Of a DNA stretch of 64,000 nucleotides, positions 1 through 8,083 are shown piece after piece (position 1 is the stretch's first letter; each line of letters starts with the position of its first letter). Both the position numbers and the translations under genes were made by a program. This stretch comes from Vreelandella halophila (lineage in GTDB: Bacteria > Pseudomonadota > Gammaproteobacteria > Pseudomonadales > Oleiphilaceae), in assembly GCF_019903425.1 (NCBI RefSeq), contig NZ_JACHUZ010000011.1, positions 334,722-398,721 on the forward strand. The letters are read 5' to 3'. The notes under the pieces were generated by a model. It did not search any database, was not told where the DNA came from, and saw only the letters and a program-made list of their open reading frames with translations.

Positions 1-252
1 ATCGATATGGGCGTCAAGGAAGGCCTGGTGGAGAAATCCGGTGCCTGGTACAGCTATAAGGGTGACAAGATCGGTCAGGGCAAGGCGAATGCCAGCAAGT
101 TCCTGAGTGATAACCCCGGAATCGCCAATGAGATCGAGACGCAGATCCGCGAGCGGTTGATGCCCAAGCCGAATGAATCAGCCGGCAAGGAAAAGGAAGA
201 GGCCAGTGGCAATGATGCCCTGAGCGAGGACACCAGTGAGGATCTGCTCTGA
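1..252 (+). CDS. recA: RecA recombinase, C-terminal fragment (5' end outside window)
   Basis: RecA coats single-stranded DNA, drives strand exchange and triggers LexA self-cleavage. The frame is open from base 1, so only the last 83 codons are present. The stretch [20 protein letters not shown] followed by [12 protein letters not shown] is the classic RecA C-terminal domain, and it ends in the expected acidic tail (SEDTSEDLL). The ATG at base 7 is an internal methionine, not the start. In many gammaproteobacteria recX follows recA. Here a UPF0270 protein follows after 3 bases, so recX is absent or elsewhere. Identification is firm. Confidence 0.96.
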   Translation: MDMGVKEGLVEKSGAWYSYKGDKIGQGKANASKFLSDNPGIANEIETQIRERLMPKPNESAGKEKEEASGNDALSEDTSEDLL

Positions 253-255
253 GAC

Positions 256-516
256 ATGGTGATCCCGTCGGATCAGCTTTCCGCTGACGCGCTTGAGGCA
301 CTGATCGAGGAATATTGCCTCCGGGAAACCGGGAGTATGGAGGTTGAGGATCCTCTGGCCACCTGCCGCGAGCAGGTGGCCAGTGCGGTTGCCCGCGGAC
401 GCCTGGTGGTTCTCTACACGCCCTATAACCCCAACCAGGTGGCGGCACTGGTGCCGGCTGATCAACTGGACGACAATGAGGGTCCAGTGGAACAGCAGGG
501 AGAATCGGCACCGTGA
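256..516 (+). CDS. YheU-family (UPF0270) small protein
   Basis: This 86-residue protein has the UPF0270/YheU pattern: an N-terminal MVIPSDQLSADALEALIEEY, then CLRE-G, then a short helix and a beta strand (RLVVLYTPYNPNQVAAL). The family is small, cytosolic and of unknown function. It is normally about 70 to 80 residues, so this copy has a slightly longer C-terminus. It starts 3 bases after the recA stop, and its own stop overlaps the next start (GTGA), which suggests one transcript with translational coupling. Its place directly behind recA is unusual, but no SOS role can be inferred from that alone. Confidence 0.82.
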   Translation: MVIPSDQLSADALEALIEEYCLRETGSMEVEDPLATCREQVASAVARGRLVVLYTPYNPNQVAALVPADQLDDNEGPVEQQGESAP

Positions 517-1250
517 GCAAGTGGTCCACACTCGGCATTGAACAGACCCATGATCCAGAAGCCATTGAAGCCGCTTTCGAGCATCAGCTGAGATTCGTGG
601 ATCCCGATTCCACGCCGGAGCGCTACCAGACGCTGGTGCAGGCGTACGAGGCTGCCATGCAGGAGGCGGGAGCAGAACCGCAGGCCCGGGATTTCGGGGT
701 TGATGCCGGAAATGAGGGGGTGGCATCAGAATCAGAAAGTGAGGCTGAGCCTGTACAGATGCCTGAGCTCCCGAGTCAGGAGGCCGAGATTCAGGCGGGC
801 CGGGTGATGACGGAGCTGGAAACCGTGTTCTCCAACCCCGGCTGGCGGGACGATCTGCGCCGCTGGCGGGCCCAGCTTGAAGGCGAGCGGGCTCACAAGC
901 CTGGTGTTACTGAAGTACTGCGCTTCAGTCTGTTTGACTTCCTTTCCCGTCAGGCCAGACCGGGTGAGCCGCCGGTAACCGAGGAGGTTCTGGCCTATCT
1001 GGATGAGCGCCTTGGCTGGCACCAGCATCGCGGCCAGCTGGAGCAGGCCTTCCCGCAGGATCGGGTCAGTCTACTGCTCGGCGGCGGTCCTCACAGCGCC
1101 GAATCCCCCCTGGATATGGAGGGACCCTTCCCCGAGGCTGGAGAGTCGGAGGGTACGGGTAATCCAATGCCGAACGGTTTCGGGATGGCACTGATCGGAT
1201 GGGTCATTGCCATGATCATTCTGACCATGCTTTTCAGTGGCATGCGCTGA
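513..1250 (+). CDS. J-domain-like protein with C-terminal membrane anchor
   Basis: The protein is 245 residues and starts at GTG 513, which overlaps the previous stop, with GGGAG about 10 bases upstream. The first 50 residues resemble a divergent J domain: W-LGI-QTHDPEAIEAAFEHQL, then RY--LVQAYEAAMQEA. The HPD tripeptide that stimulates DnaK is missing; the equivalent position reads VDPDS. The middle is acidic and probably disordered, followed by a helical stretch around residues 85 to 170. The last 20 residues (ALIGWVIAMIILTMLFSGMR) form one hydrophobic helix, so the protein is probably tail-anchored in the inner membrane facing the cytoplasm. Function is unknown. The J-like assignment is inferred from pattern only. 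Confidence 0.6.
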   Translation: MSKWSTLGIEQTHDPEAIEAAFEHQLRFVDPDSTPERYQTLVQAYEAAMQEAGAEPQARDFGVDAGNEGVASESESEAEPVQMPELPSQEAEIQAGRVMTELETVFSNPGWRDDLRRWRAQLEGERAHKPGVTEVLRFSLFDFLSRQARPGEPPVTEEVLAYLDERLGWHQHRGQLEQAFPQDRVSLLLGGGPHSAESPLDMEGPFPEAGESEGTGNPMPNGFGMALIGWVIAMIILTMLFSGMR

Positions 1251-1259
1251 CGTGCTGGC

Positions 1260-1778
1260 TCAGCGCCGGTAACGGGCCATCTGGCGGCGGCAGAACGCCT
1301 CGATCTGGGACAGGGCATTGTCGATGGCGCGGGAGTAATGGCCGCGCATTGAGCAGTAGGTGAACTGGATGCCCAGTCGGTAATGGCCATCCTCTTCCTG
1401 GACACAGCTTCTGACCCGACCGTTCACGTTAGACTGTGTGATGTACTCGCCGCGGAAATCCATCCGCAGGTAAGTACCCTCCCGGAGGGCCTCCTCGGTC
1501 AGAATGGCAACACCATAGCGGTTGATGTCCAGGCATTCCACGGGCCGGCTCTGACGTTCCCAGTGCAGCAGGCGCCGTGCCCGTACGCGTACACTGAGGC
1601 CGGGGGCGGCAAACCTGGGCTGGATCCGCTGCTCGCTGCCATCGGACTGACCGGCCCAGGAGGTAGTCAGTGATGGTTCACTGCGACCCTGTTTGCGGCG
1701 CCTGTGCTCCCTGCGCAGCGCAAAGGGCATGTCCGCGAGATGCATTGTGATCCCGGAGGAGTCACGCTGAGTACTCAT
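1260..1778 (-). CDS. PilZ domain protein
   Basis: This 172-residue protein is convergent with the gene before it. Residues 60 to 150 form a PilZ-like beta barrel: RARRLLHWERQSRPVECLDI, NRYGVAILTEEAL, TYLRMDF, NGRVRSCVQEEDGHYRLGIQF. PilZ domains usually bind cyclic di-GMP through an upstream RxxxR and a D/NxSxxG motif. Here the second motif reads DINRYGV, which lacks the consensus Ser, so ligand binding is uncertain. The N-terminal 50 residues are basic and look disordered. Partner and output are unknown. The start at 1778 is the longest option and internal methionines could be used instead. Confidence 0.75.
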   Translation of the reverse strand: MSTQRDSSGITMHLADMPFALRREHRRRKQGRSEPSLTTSWAGQSDGSEQRIQPRFAAPGLSVRVRARRLLHWERQSRPVECLDINRYGVAILTEEALREGTYLRMDFRGEYITQSNVNGRVRSCVQEEDGHYRLGIQFTYCSMRGHYSRAIDNALSQIEAFCRRQMARYRR

Positions 1779-2002
1779 TGGCGGTTGCTGCCTCTTGAAT
1801 CGGATCGAGTTTTTTACTTCTTGGTAACATTGGATTGTCGCTCAATCGGTGACCGAGTCAAACCGGGGTCCGGGTGGCCTGTGACGCAGGTCACATTAAA
1901 GGGACCGGATGGCAGACCGGAAGGCACTCAGCATGGGGTACTTTGTGAATCCTGTTGAGGCCTGTAAAGTGCGATCTCTGACCGTTCCCCACAGATGACG
2001 GA

Positions 2003-4390
2003 TTGACTGAGTTGAAGCCACTTCCCCAGAAACAGCTGTACAGGACCTGTGTCCTGAAGGACCTGCCGTTCCGCAACACGGATGCCCTGGAGCCACTGAA
2101 TGAGATCGTCGGCCAGGACCGTGCCCGGGAGGCGGTACGATTCGCCCTTGCCATGCCCCACAATGGCTACAACGTCTACGCGCTGGGCCGCTCCGGACTG
2201 GGTAAGCGCACCATGATGCTGCGTTACCTGGCACACCGGGATGAAGCCCATGCACCGGCCAGCGACTGGTGCTACGTGGCGAATTATGACGATCCGCGTA
2301 ATCCCAGAGTCCTGAAGCTGCCGGCTGGCGTCGGTGAACGTCTGCGCCATGACGTGGACCGTCTGGTGTCGCGTCTGGTCAAGGTCATTCCCCAGGCCTT
2401 TGACAGCGACACCTTCCAGAGCCGCTATGAGGATCTCAAGCAGAGCTATGCGGCGCGTCAGGAAGAGGCGCTCAATGCTCTGGCACGCGAGGCGCGGGAG
2501 CAGGGCGTGGACCTGTCCATGAGCACGCCGGGTGGCTATCGGCTGACGGCCCTCAACGGCAGTGAACCGCATACCAATGAGTCCTTCAGCGCCCTTTCCG
2601 AGGACGAGAAGCGCGCGTTCGAGGAAACCATCCGTGAGCTTGAGAAAAAGCTTCGGCGTGTGATGCGCCAGATCGCGGAATGGGAGGAGGAGCACGCCGA
2701 GCAGCAGCAGAAGCTGAATGAGGAAACGGTCGAGCACGTCGGGGCCCACCTGATTGATGAGCTGTCCGAGCGCTACAGTGACTATGAAGGCGTACCCGAG
2801 CATTTCCGGGCCATGAAGAAAGACATCGCGAACAATCTCGACATTTTCCTGGAGGACAGCGAAGACAAGGCCGCCTTTGCCTATGCCTCCATGGAACAGC
2901 GCCTGCCCCGGCGCTATCGCATCAACCTGCTCGTATCACGCCAGGATGAGTCCGTGCCGGTGGTGGTGGAGGACAATCCGACCTACCACAACCTGTTCGG
3001 GTTCATAGAGACCGTCACCTACAAGGGCACCGTCTACACGGATTTTTCGCTGATCCGCCCAGGCAGCCTGCACCGGGCCAATGGCGGCTACCTGCTCATG
3101 GACGCCACCAAGGTGCTGGAGCAGGGCTTCGTTTGGGATGCGCTCAAGCGCGCCATCCGTTCCCGGGAAATCAGCATCCATTCCCTGGAGCGCGAGCTTA
3201 CCCTCTCCGGCACCATCTCACTGGAACCGGAAGCGGTGCCGCTGGACGTCAAGCTGGTGCTTTTCGGGGATCGTGAAACCTGGCTGTTGCTCCAGGAGTA
3301 TGATCCCGAATTCGCGGAGCTGTTCCGGGTGACGGCGGATTTCGAGAATGAGATGCCGCGCACCACCGAGAGCCAGATGCTCTACGCCAAGTTCATCGCC
3401 AGTCTGTGCCAGGACAAGGGGCTTCTGCCGTGCAGTAAACAGGCAGTGGCACGGGTGATTGAATACAGTTCCCGGCTGTCGGAGCACCAGAACCGGCTGT
3501 CGCTGCACGCGGTGGACATCGCCAATGTGCTGCGTGAGGCGGATTTCCATGCCCGGAGCGGTGGCAAGGACGGCATTGATCCCGAGCATGTGGACACGGC
3601 GCTGGTCAGCGCGGACTACCGCAGCGGCCGCATCCGGGATGAGTTCCTGCAGGGCTTTGCTGACGGATCCATGCTGCTGTCGTTCAGCGGCCGTGCCGTA
3701 GGGCAGGTTAACGGACTTTCCGTACTCTCCACCGGAGGCTACGAATTCGGGTTGCCCAACCGGATCAGCGCAACCTGTCAGTACGGCGACGGGGATGTGA
3801 TCCATATCGAACGGGATGTGAAGCTCAGTGGCTCCATCCATTCCAAGGGCGTGATGATCCTTTCCGCATGGCTGTCATCGCACTTTGCCCGGGAACAGCC
3901 CATGCCGCTGACCGCGACCCTCACCTTCGAGCAGTCCTACGCCGAGATCGACGGTGACAGCGCCTCACTCGGCGAACTCTGTGCCATCGTGTCGGCCCTG
4001 GCGGAGCAGCCGGTGCGCCAGGATATGGCGGTTACGGGGTCGGTCAACCAGCATGGGGACGTGCAGCCTGTCGGGGGGCTCAACGAGAAAGTCGAAGGCT
4101 TCCTGGATGCCTGTGTGGCCCGGGGCGATGCGCATGACAAGGCCGTGATCCTGCCGGCGTCGAACGTGCAGAACCTGATGCTGGCCACGCGCGTGCGGGA
4201 TGCCGTCAAATCCAGCGGCTTCCGGGTGTACGCGGTGTCACGGGTTGAGGAAGTGCTGGAGCTGATGCTGGGGCTCCCGGTTGGCCAGCCGGATTCCAAT
4301 GGCCATTATCCGGCTGACAGCCTCTATGGCCGCATTGAGCAGCGGCTTGCCGACCTCAGGCGTCGACAAGACGACGAAAAGTCAGATTGA
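2003..4390 (+). CDS. Lon-family ATP-dependent protease (LonB-like, AAA_32 type)
   Basis: This 795-residue protein combines an AAA+ ATPase with a Lon-type protease domain and should degrade misfolded or regulatory proteins in the cytoplasm. The N-terminus carries the P-loop variant GRSGLGKR (about residues 58 to 65). A long charged helical segment follows around residues 180 to 260. The protease domain has Ser653 (GDSASLGE) and Lys696 (GLNEKVEGF), the same 43-residue spacing as the Ser-Lys dyad of E. coli Lon. The architecture matches the gammaproteobacterial Lon-like paralogue family rather than housekeeping Lon, which has a substrate-binding N domain. The start is TTG 2003; TTG 2012 is an alternative. 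Its 3' end overlaps the convergent AlkB-type gene by 35 bases. Confidence 0.9.
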   Translation: MTELKPLPQKQLYRTCVLKDLPFRNTDALEPLNEIVGQDRAREAVRFALAMPHNGYNVYALGRSGLGKRTMMLRYLAHRDEAHAPASDWCYVANYDDPRNPRVLKLPAGVGERLRHDVDRLVSRLVKVIPQAFDSDTFQSRYEDLKQSYAARQEEALNALAREAREQGVDLSMSTPGGYRLTALNGSEPHTNESFSALSEDEKRAFEETIRELEKKLRRVMRQIAEWEEEHAEQQQKLNEETVEHVGAHLIDELSERYSDYEGVPEHFRAMKKDIANNLDIFLEDSEDKAAFAYASMEQRLPRRYRINLLVSRQDESVPVVVEDNPTYHNLFGFIETVTYKGTVYTDFSLIRPGSLHRANGGYLLMDATKVLEQGFVWDALKRAIRSREISIHSLERELTLSGTISLEPEAVPLDVKLVLFGDRETWLLLQEYDPEFAELFRVTADFENEMPRTTESQMLYAKFIASLCQDKGLLPCSKQAVARVIEYSSRLSEHQNRLSLHAVDIANVLREADFHARSGGKDGIDPEHVDTALVSADYRSGRIRDEFLQGFADGSMLLSFSGRAVGQVNGLSVLSTGGYEFGLPNRISATCQYGDGDVIHIERDVKLSGSIHSKGVMILSAWLSSHFAREQPMPLTATLTFEQSYAEIDGDSASLGELCAIVSALAEQPVRQDMAVTGSVNQHGDVQPVGGLNEKVEGFLDACVARGDAHDKAVILPASNVQNLMLATRVRDAVKSSGFRVYAVSRVEEVLELMLGLPVGQPDSNGHYPADSLYGRIEQRLADLRRRQDDEKSD

Positions 4391-4964
4391 CCCGCGGCGA
4401 CACCGGTTTCCGGGTCTTTGGCAGGGCGTGCTGCCAGTGGGACTGCACGCCTGCCGGCATCACCAGGAGGCTGTTGTGGGGCAGATCGATGCCCAGGGTA
4501 CGGCCGTGATCCACCCGGTGACGGAAGCGGAAGCGCCGGGTCCCGCCCAGGCTGAGTGAGGCGATTACAGGGGTGGGCCCGAGCTCGGGTTCGTCGTCAC
4601 TATGCCAGCCCATGCTGTCACTGCCGTCGCGATAACGGTTGGCGAGGACACTGTTGAAATGCTCACCGGCGATGTCACTGACCTGCCGCGCGAGCGGCCT
4701 GAGCCAGTCCGGCCACTGGGCCGGTTCCATCGTCTGGCCCGAGTAGCGGTAGGTCAGGCCGTCCTCGGCGATCCAGCACTGTTCCCTGGGGATCAGGTGC
4801 TCGCGGCCGAAAAGGGTGATCCGGTCCTGCTTCCAGGGAATGCGCTCAAGCAGCAGCGCCAGCAGTTCATCCGCCTCTTCGGGCGCCAGAAAGGGGTGAT
4901 GGAAGGGCAGCTGGAAGGGGGGCAGTTCGTACACCGGCACGGCTCCGCGGTTGCAGTTGTTCAT
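4356..4964 (-). CDS. AlkB-type 2-oxoglutarate/Fe(II) dioxygenase
   Basis: This 202-residue protein is probably a DNA/RNA dealkylase of the ALKBH2/3 kind, which oxidatively removes methyl groups from 1-meA and 3-meC. Visible marks are NRYRDGSDSMGWHSDDEPEL (HxD iron ligands), the SLSLGGTRRFRFR strand, then HWQHALPKT (distal His) and PRVNLTFR (2-oxoglutarate-binding arginine). ATG 4964 gives a protein of family size. The frame stays open far upstream on this strand, but that part is antisense to the M23 peptidase and regulator genes and was not included. The end overlaps the Lon-like gene tail to tail. The first 55 bases upstream separate it from the divergent M23 peptidase gene. Confidence 0.87.
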   Translation of the reverse strand: MNNCNRGAVPVYELPPFQLPFHHPFLAPEEADELLALLLERIPWKQDRITLFGREHLIPREQCWIAEDGLTYRYSGQTMEPAQWPDWLRPLARQVSDIAGEHFNSVLANRYRDGSDSMGWHSDDEPELGPTPVIASLSLGGTRRFRFRHRVDHGRTLGIDLPHNSLLVMPAGVQSHWQHALPKTRKPVSPRVNLTFRRLVDA

Positions 4965-5018
4965 CAGGTTCGCTAACAATAACGGGCGTCTGTCCGCTCT
5001 CAAACCCGGAGGTTCCGC

Positions 5019-5864
5019 GTGTCGCGCCTTCTTTGGCTGTTCTGCCTTGTCTTTCTCCCCCTTTCCGGCATGGCACTCGAGCTGGAAGGGCCCAGATCCC
5101 GGGGGACCCTGCTCAGGGGCAGCGTGGAGCCTGGCAGCGAGGTCCGTCTCAACGGTGATGCCGTGGCGACCACGGACGCCGGCCGCTTTGCCATCGGTTT
5201 CGGGCGTGATGCGGAATTGAGCCATGAACTGGTGGTGATCGGGCCCGATGGTGAGCGCAGCAGTCGCACCATCGAACTGGAAAAGCGGGACTACGACATC
5301 CAGCGGGTTGAGGGCGTTCCCCAGGAGACCGTGACGCCCGACGAGGATGCCCTGGAGCGGATCCGGGCGGAAGCGCGGCGGGTTAGCGCGGCCCGCAGGG
5401 ACCAGTCGCGGCGCGACGACTTTACCGGCTCCTGGATCTGGCCTGTGGCGGGAACCGTCACCGGTGTGTATGGCAGTCAGCGCTTCTACAACGGCGAGCC
5501 CCGTCAGCCCCATTACGGTATTGATATAGCCGCGGAAACAGGGCGGCCCGTGGCGGCGCCGGCAGGCGGGCGTGTGGTTCTGGTGGAGCCGGATCTGTAT
5601 TTCTCGGGGGGGACCCTGATCCTGGATCATGGTTACGGGGTTTCCTCCACCTTCCTGCATCTCAGCGAGATCCATGTGAATGAGGGTGATGAGGTTGCCC
5701 AGGGCGAGACCCTGGGAGAAGTGGGTGCCTCCGGCCGTGCCACCGGTCCGCACCTGGACTGGCGCATGAACTGGCAGCAGGAACGGGTGGATCCGATGAC
5801 GGTGGCGCCGCCACTGGTTGATGGTGCCACCACCATGCCCGGTGCGGGCGACAGTAATCAGTAA
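5019..5864 (+). CDS. Secreted M23-family peptidase (LytM domain)
   Basis: This 281-residue exported protein has a clear signal peptide (LLWLFCLVFLPLSGMALELE) and acts, or acted, on cell-wall peptides in the periplasm. The LytM domain spans about residues 140 to 265. His165 and Asp169 form the HxxxD zinc motif (HYGID), and an FLHLSEIHV segment follows. The second motif reads GPHLDWRMNW, with His245 and Asp247, where most active members have HxH. An Asp in the last ligand place could still bind metal, but activity is less certain. The start is GTG 5019 with GGAGG at 5008-5012. It is divergent from the AlkB-type gene and followed after 12 bases by the response regulator. Confidence 0.85.
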   Translation: MSRLLWLFCLVFLPLSGMALELEGPRSRGTLLRGSVEPGSEVRLNGDAVATTDAGRFAIGFGRDAELSHELVVIGPDGERSSRTIELEKRDYDIQRVEGVPQETVTPDEDALERIRAEARRVSAARRDQSRRDDFTGSWIWPVAGTVTGVYGSQRFYNGEPRQPHYGIDIAAETGRPVAAPAGGRVVLVEPDLYFSGGTLILDHGYGVSSTFLHLSEIHVNEGDEVAQGETLGEVGASGRATGPHLDWRMNWQQERVDPMTVAPPLVDGATTMPGAGDSNQ

Positions 5865-5876
5865 AGGAGTATGCCA

Positions 5877-6500
5877 ATGGCGGAGACCCAGCAGACGGTC
5901 TACATCGTAGAAGATGACGAGGCGGTCCGGGATTCCCTGTCCATGCTGCTGCGCTCGGAAGGGCTGGCGGTTGAGGGATACGAGCGCGCCACCCGTTTTC
6001 TGGAGGACTGGCACGCCGGTATGCAGGGCTGCATCGTGCTGGACATCCGCATGCCCGAGATGGATGGCATGGAGCTCCAGGAGGCGCTTATTGAGCGTGG
6101 CTCCCATCTGCCGATCATCTTCGTAACCGGCCATGGTGATGTGCCCCTGGCCGTTGAAGCGATGCGCAAGGGCGCCGTTGACTTCATCGAGAAGCCCTAC
6201 CGTGAGGATCAACTTCTGGAGAAGATCCGCGGCGCCCTGGCCACGGATGCGGAACAGCACCAGGGCCGCGAGGAAAAGCGGATGATCGAGGAGCAGCTGG
6301 CCCAGCTCACGCCCCGTGAGCGCGAGATCATGGACCGTATGGTCGCCGGCCAGGCCAACAAGGTGATTGCGATCGAACTCGATATCAGCCAGCGCACCGT
6401 GGAGATCCACCGCTCCCGTGTGATGCACAAGATGGGGACCCACTCACTGGCCCAGCTGGTGCGCATGGTGATGAGCGTGCGGGACGGGGACCCGGAATGA
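5877..6500 (+). CDS. FixJ-like response regulator (REC + LuxR-type HTH)
   Basis: This is a two-domain transcriptional regulator of about 207 residues. The receiver domain has EDDE acidic residues near the N-terminus, phospho-acceptor Asp56 (VLDIRMPEMDG), a conserved Thr (VTGHGDV) and Lys (FIEKPY). The C-terminal HTH reads LTPREREIMDRMVAGQANKV followed by ISQRTVEIHRSRVMHKM, typical of the FixJ/TtrR/StyR class. The longest frame begins at ATG 5871. The ribosome site AAAGGAG at about 5863-5869 sits too close to that ATG and correctly spaced for ATG 5877, so 5877 is preferred. The stop overlaps the kinase start (ATGA), so the pair is co-translated and should be cognate. Confidence 0.92.
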   Translation: MAETQQTVYIVEDDEAVRDSLSMLLRSEGLAVEGYERATRFLEDWHAGMQGCIVLDIRMPEMDGMELQEALIERGSHLPIIFVTGHGDVPLAVEAMRKGAVDFIEKPYREDQLLEKIRGALATDAEQHQGREEKRMIEEQLAQLTPREREIMDRMVAGQANKVIAIELDISQRTVEIHRSRVMHKMGTHSLAQLVRMVMSVRDGDPE

Positions 6501-8062
6501 GCACGGTCAGCGAGACGCCCACCGATCCGGAGCAGGCGTGTGTCCTGCTGGTGGACGACAATCCCCAGAACCTCAAGGTGCTGTACGAAACCCTGAGGGA
6601 CAAGGGCTACCAGCTGCTGATCGCCAATGACGGCGAGAAGGCCCTGCAGCTGGCTCGCCGGCACCATCCGGAGGTCATCCTGCTGGATATCATGATGCCG
6701 GGCATGGATGGCTTCGAGGTGTGCCAGCACCTGCGCGCGGACACCGATACGGCCCTGAGCGCCATCATCTTCCTGTCCGCCCTCAATGACATTGACGCCA
6801 AGGTCCGGGGCTTCAACATGGGCGGTGCCGACTACATCGCCAAACCCTTCCAGGCCCAGGAGGTCATGGCACGGGTGGATACCCAGATCCGGGTCATCCA
6901 GCTCGAACGCGTCATGCAGGCGCGCAATCGCCAGCTTGAAAGCGAACAGGCCAGTCTGCTCAACGCCATCTTCGAGGGCATCTACGGGCTCGACCCCGAG
7001 GGAGTGATCACCTTTGCCAATCCGGCGGCGGCCGAGATCGCAGGGGCGGAGCAGGAGGCGCTGGTGGGGCGGCGTATAGGGGATCTGCATTTTTCGCACG
7101 ACTCCGGTGAGGACCCCTCCCATGCCGGGCGCGTGCTGTGCCGGGACGGCGCGGCGGTACTGCGCCGGGGCGTGACCATGACCCGCGCTGACGGCACCAC
7201 TTTCCAGGCGGAATACCGGGCGGCGCCACGGTTTGAGAACAATGAGCTGACCGGCAGCGTGCTGGTATTCCGGGACATCACCGAGGAACTGGCCCAGGAG
7301 CGGGCACTGGAGGAGACCCGGGACCTGGTTGCGGAACAGCGCGAGCAGCTGGCCCATGCCTCGCGCCTGTCCGTGATGGGCGAGATGGCCGCTGGCGTGG
7401 CTCACGAGGTGAACCAGCCGCTGACTGCCATCGCCAATTACGTCAGCCTGGTCTCGCGCATGATGGAAAAGGATACCCTGGATCAGGACGCGCTGTCGGA
7501 GGTGCTGGACAAGATCACGGCCCAGTCCCATCGCGCCAGTGAGGTTATCCGCCGCATCCGCCAGTTCGTGCACCAGCCCGCCACCGGCAAGGAGACCGTG
7601 GATGTGGCCCGGCTGTTGGCGGAGAGTCGCGAGTTCGCCGAGGTGGATTCACGCAACAATGCGGTTGAGGTCAGCCTGTCGATTCCGCAGCACCTGCCTT
7701 ACGCGGTTGCTGATCCCGTGCAGGTGCAGCAGGTGGTGCTTAACCTGATCCGCAACGCGCTTGAAGCCTCGCGCAACTGTGGCAGTGAAGAGCCGGTTGA
7801 AGTCAGCGCGGAAGCACTGGAAGACAGGGTGTGTGTGCGCGTGGCGGACCGCGGCTGCGGGCTGCCGGAAGACGCGGAGGAGCGCCTCTTCCAGCCCTTC
7901 TATTCCAACAAGGATGAGGGTATGGGGATCGGGCTGTCGCTGTGCCGGAGCCTGATCACCGGCCAGAACGGTGAGATCGGGTTCGAGCGCCGTGAGGGCG
8001 GGGGCACCGTCTTCTGGTTCTCCCTGCCGCTGGCGGACGGCGCCGTGCCCGAGCCCGACTGA
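6497..8062 (+). CDS. Soluble hybrid sensor kinase (REC-PAS-HisKA-HATPase), FixL-like core
   Basis: This 521-residue kinase is probably cognate to the FixJ-like regulator just upstream. Domain order is unusual: an N-terminal receiver (Asp64, VILLDIMMPGMDG; Lys in YIAKPF), a coiled linker around residue 140, a PAS domain about 155 to 265 (GIYGLDPEGVITFANPAAAE), a HisKA domain with His303 (GVAHEVNQPLTAIANY) and a HATPase domain with LNLIRNALEAS, DRGCGLP and GMGIGLSL. No membrane segment is present, so it senses a cytoplasmic signal or receives phosphate from another kinase through its receiver. The PAS has no obvious heme-coordinating signature. The signal is unknown. Confidence 0.92.
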   Translation: MSTVSETPTDPEQACVLLVDDNPQNLKVLYETLRDKGYQLLIANDGEKALQLARRHHPEVILLDIMMPGMDGFEVCQHLRADTDTALSAIIFLSALNDIDAKVRGFNMGGADYIAKPFQAQEVMARVDTQIRVIQLERVMQARNRQLESEQASLLNAIFEGIYGLDPEGVITFANPAAAEIAGAEQEALVGRRIGDLHFSHDSGEDPSHAGRVLCRDGAAVLRRGVTMTRADGTTFQAEYRAAPRFENNELTGSVLVFRDITEELAQERALEETRDLVAEQREQLAHASRLSVMGEMAAGVAHEVNQPLTAIANYVSLVSRMMEKDTLDQDALSEVLDKITAQSHRASEVIRRIRQFVHQPATGKETVDVARLLAESREFAEVDSRNNAVEVSLSIPQHLPYAVADPVQVQQVVLNLIRNALEASRNCGSEEPVEVSAEALEDRVCVRVADRGCGLPEDAEERLFQPFYSNKDEGMGIGLSLCRSLITGQNGEIGFERREGGGTVFWFSLPLADGAVPEPD

Positions 8063-8065
8063 CCC

Positions 8066-8083
8066 CCTCAGCCCCGGCTGAGG
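8066..8083. terminator. Hairpin between convergent genes, possible bidirectional terminator
   Basis: CCTCAGCC and GGCTGAGG form a perfect 8-base-pair stem with a 2-base centre. It lies 4 bases after the kinase stop and overlaps the stop codon of the convergent MaoC-like gene. A pyrimidine-rich stretch (CTTCCTT) follows on the + strand but there is no good T run, so termination is inferred and may be weak. Confidence 0.45.

Noticed and set aside
4965-6443. Long minus-strand extension of the AlkB-type gene (would give 695 aa)
   Set aside because: It is antisense to the M23 peptidase and response-regulator genes, which have clear domains. AlkB proteins of this type are about 200 residues and start at 4964.
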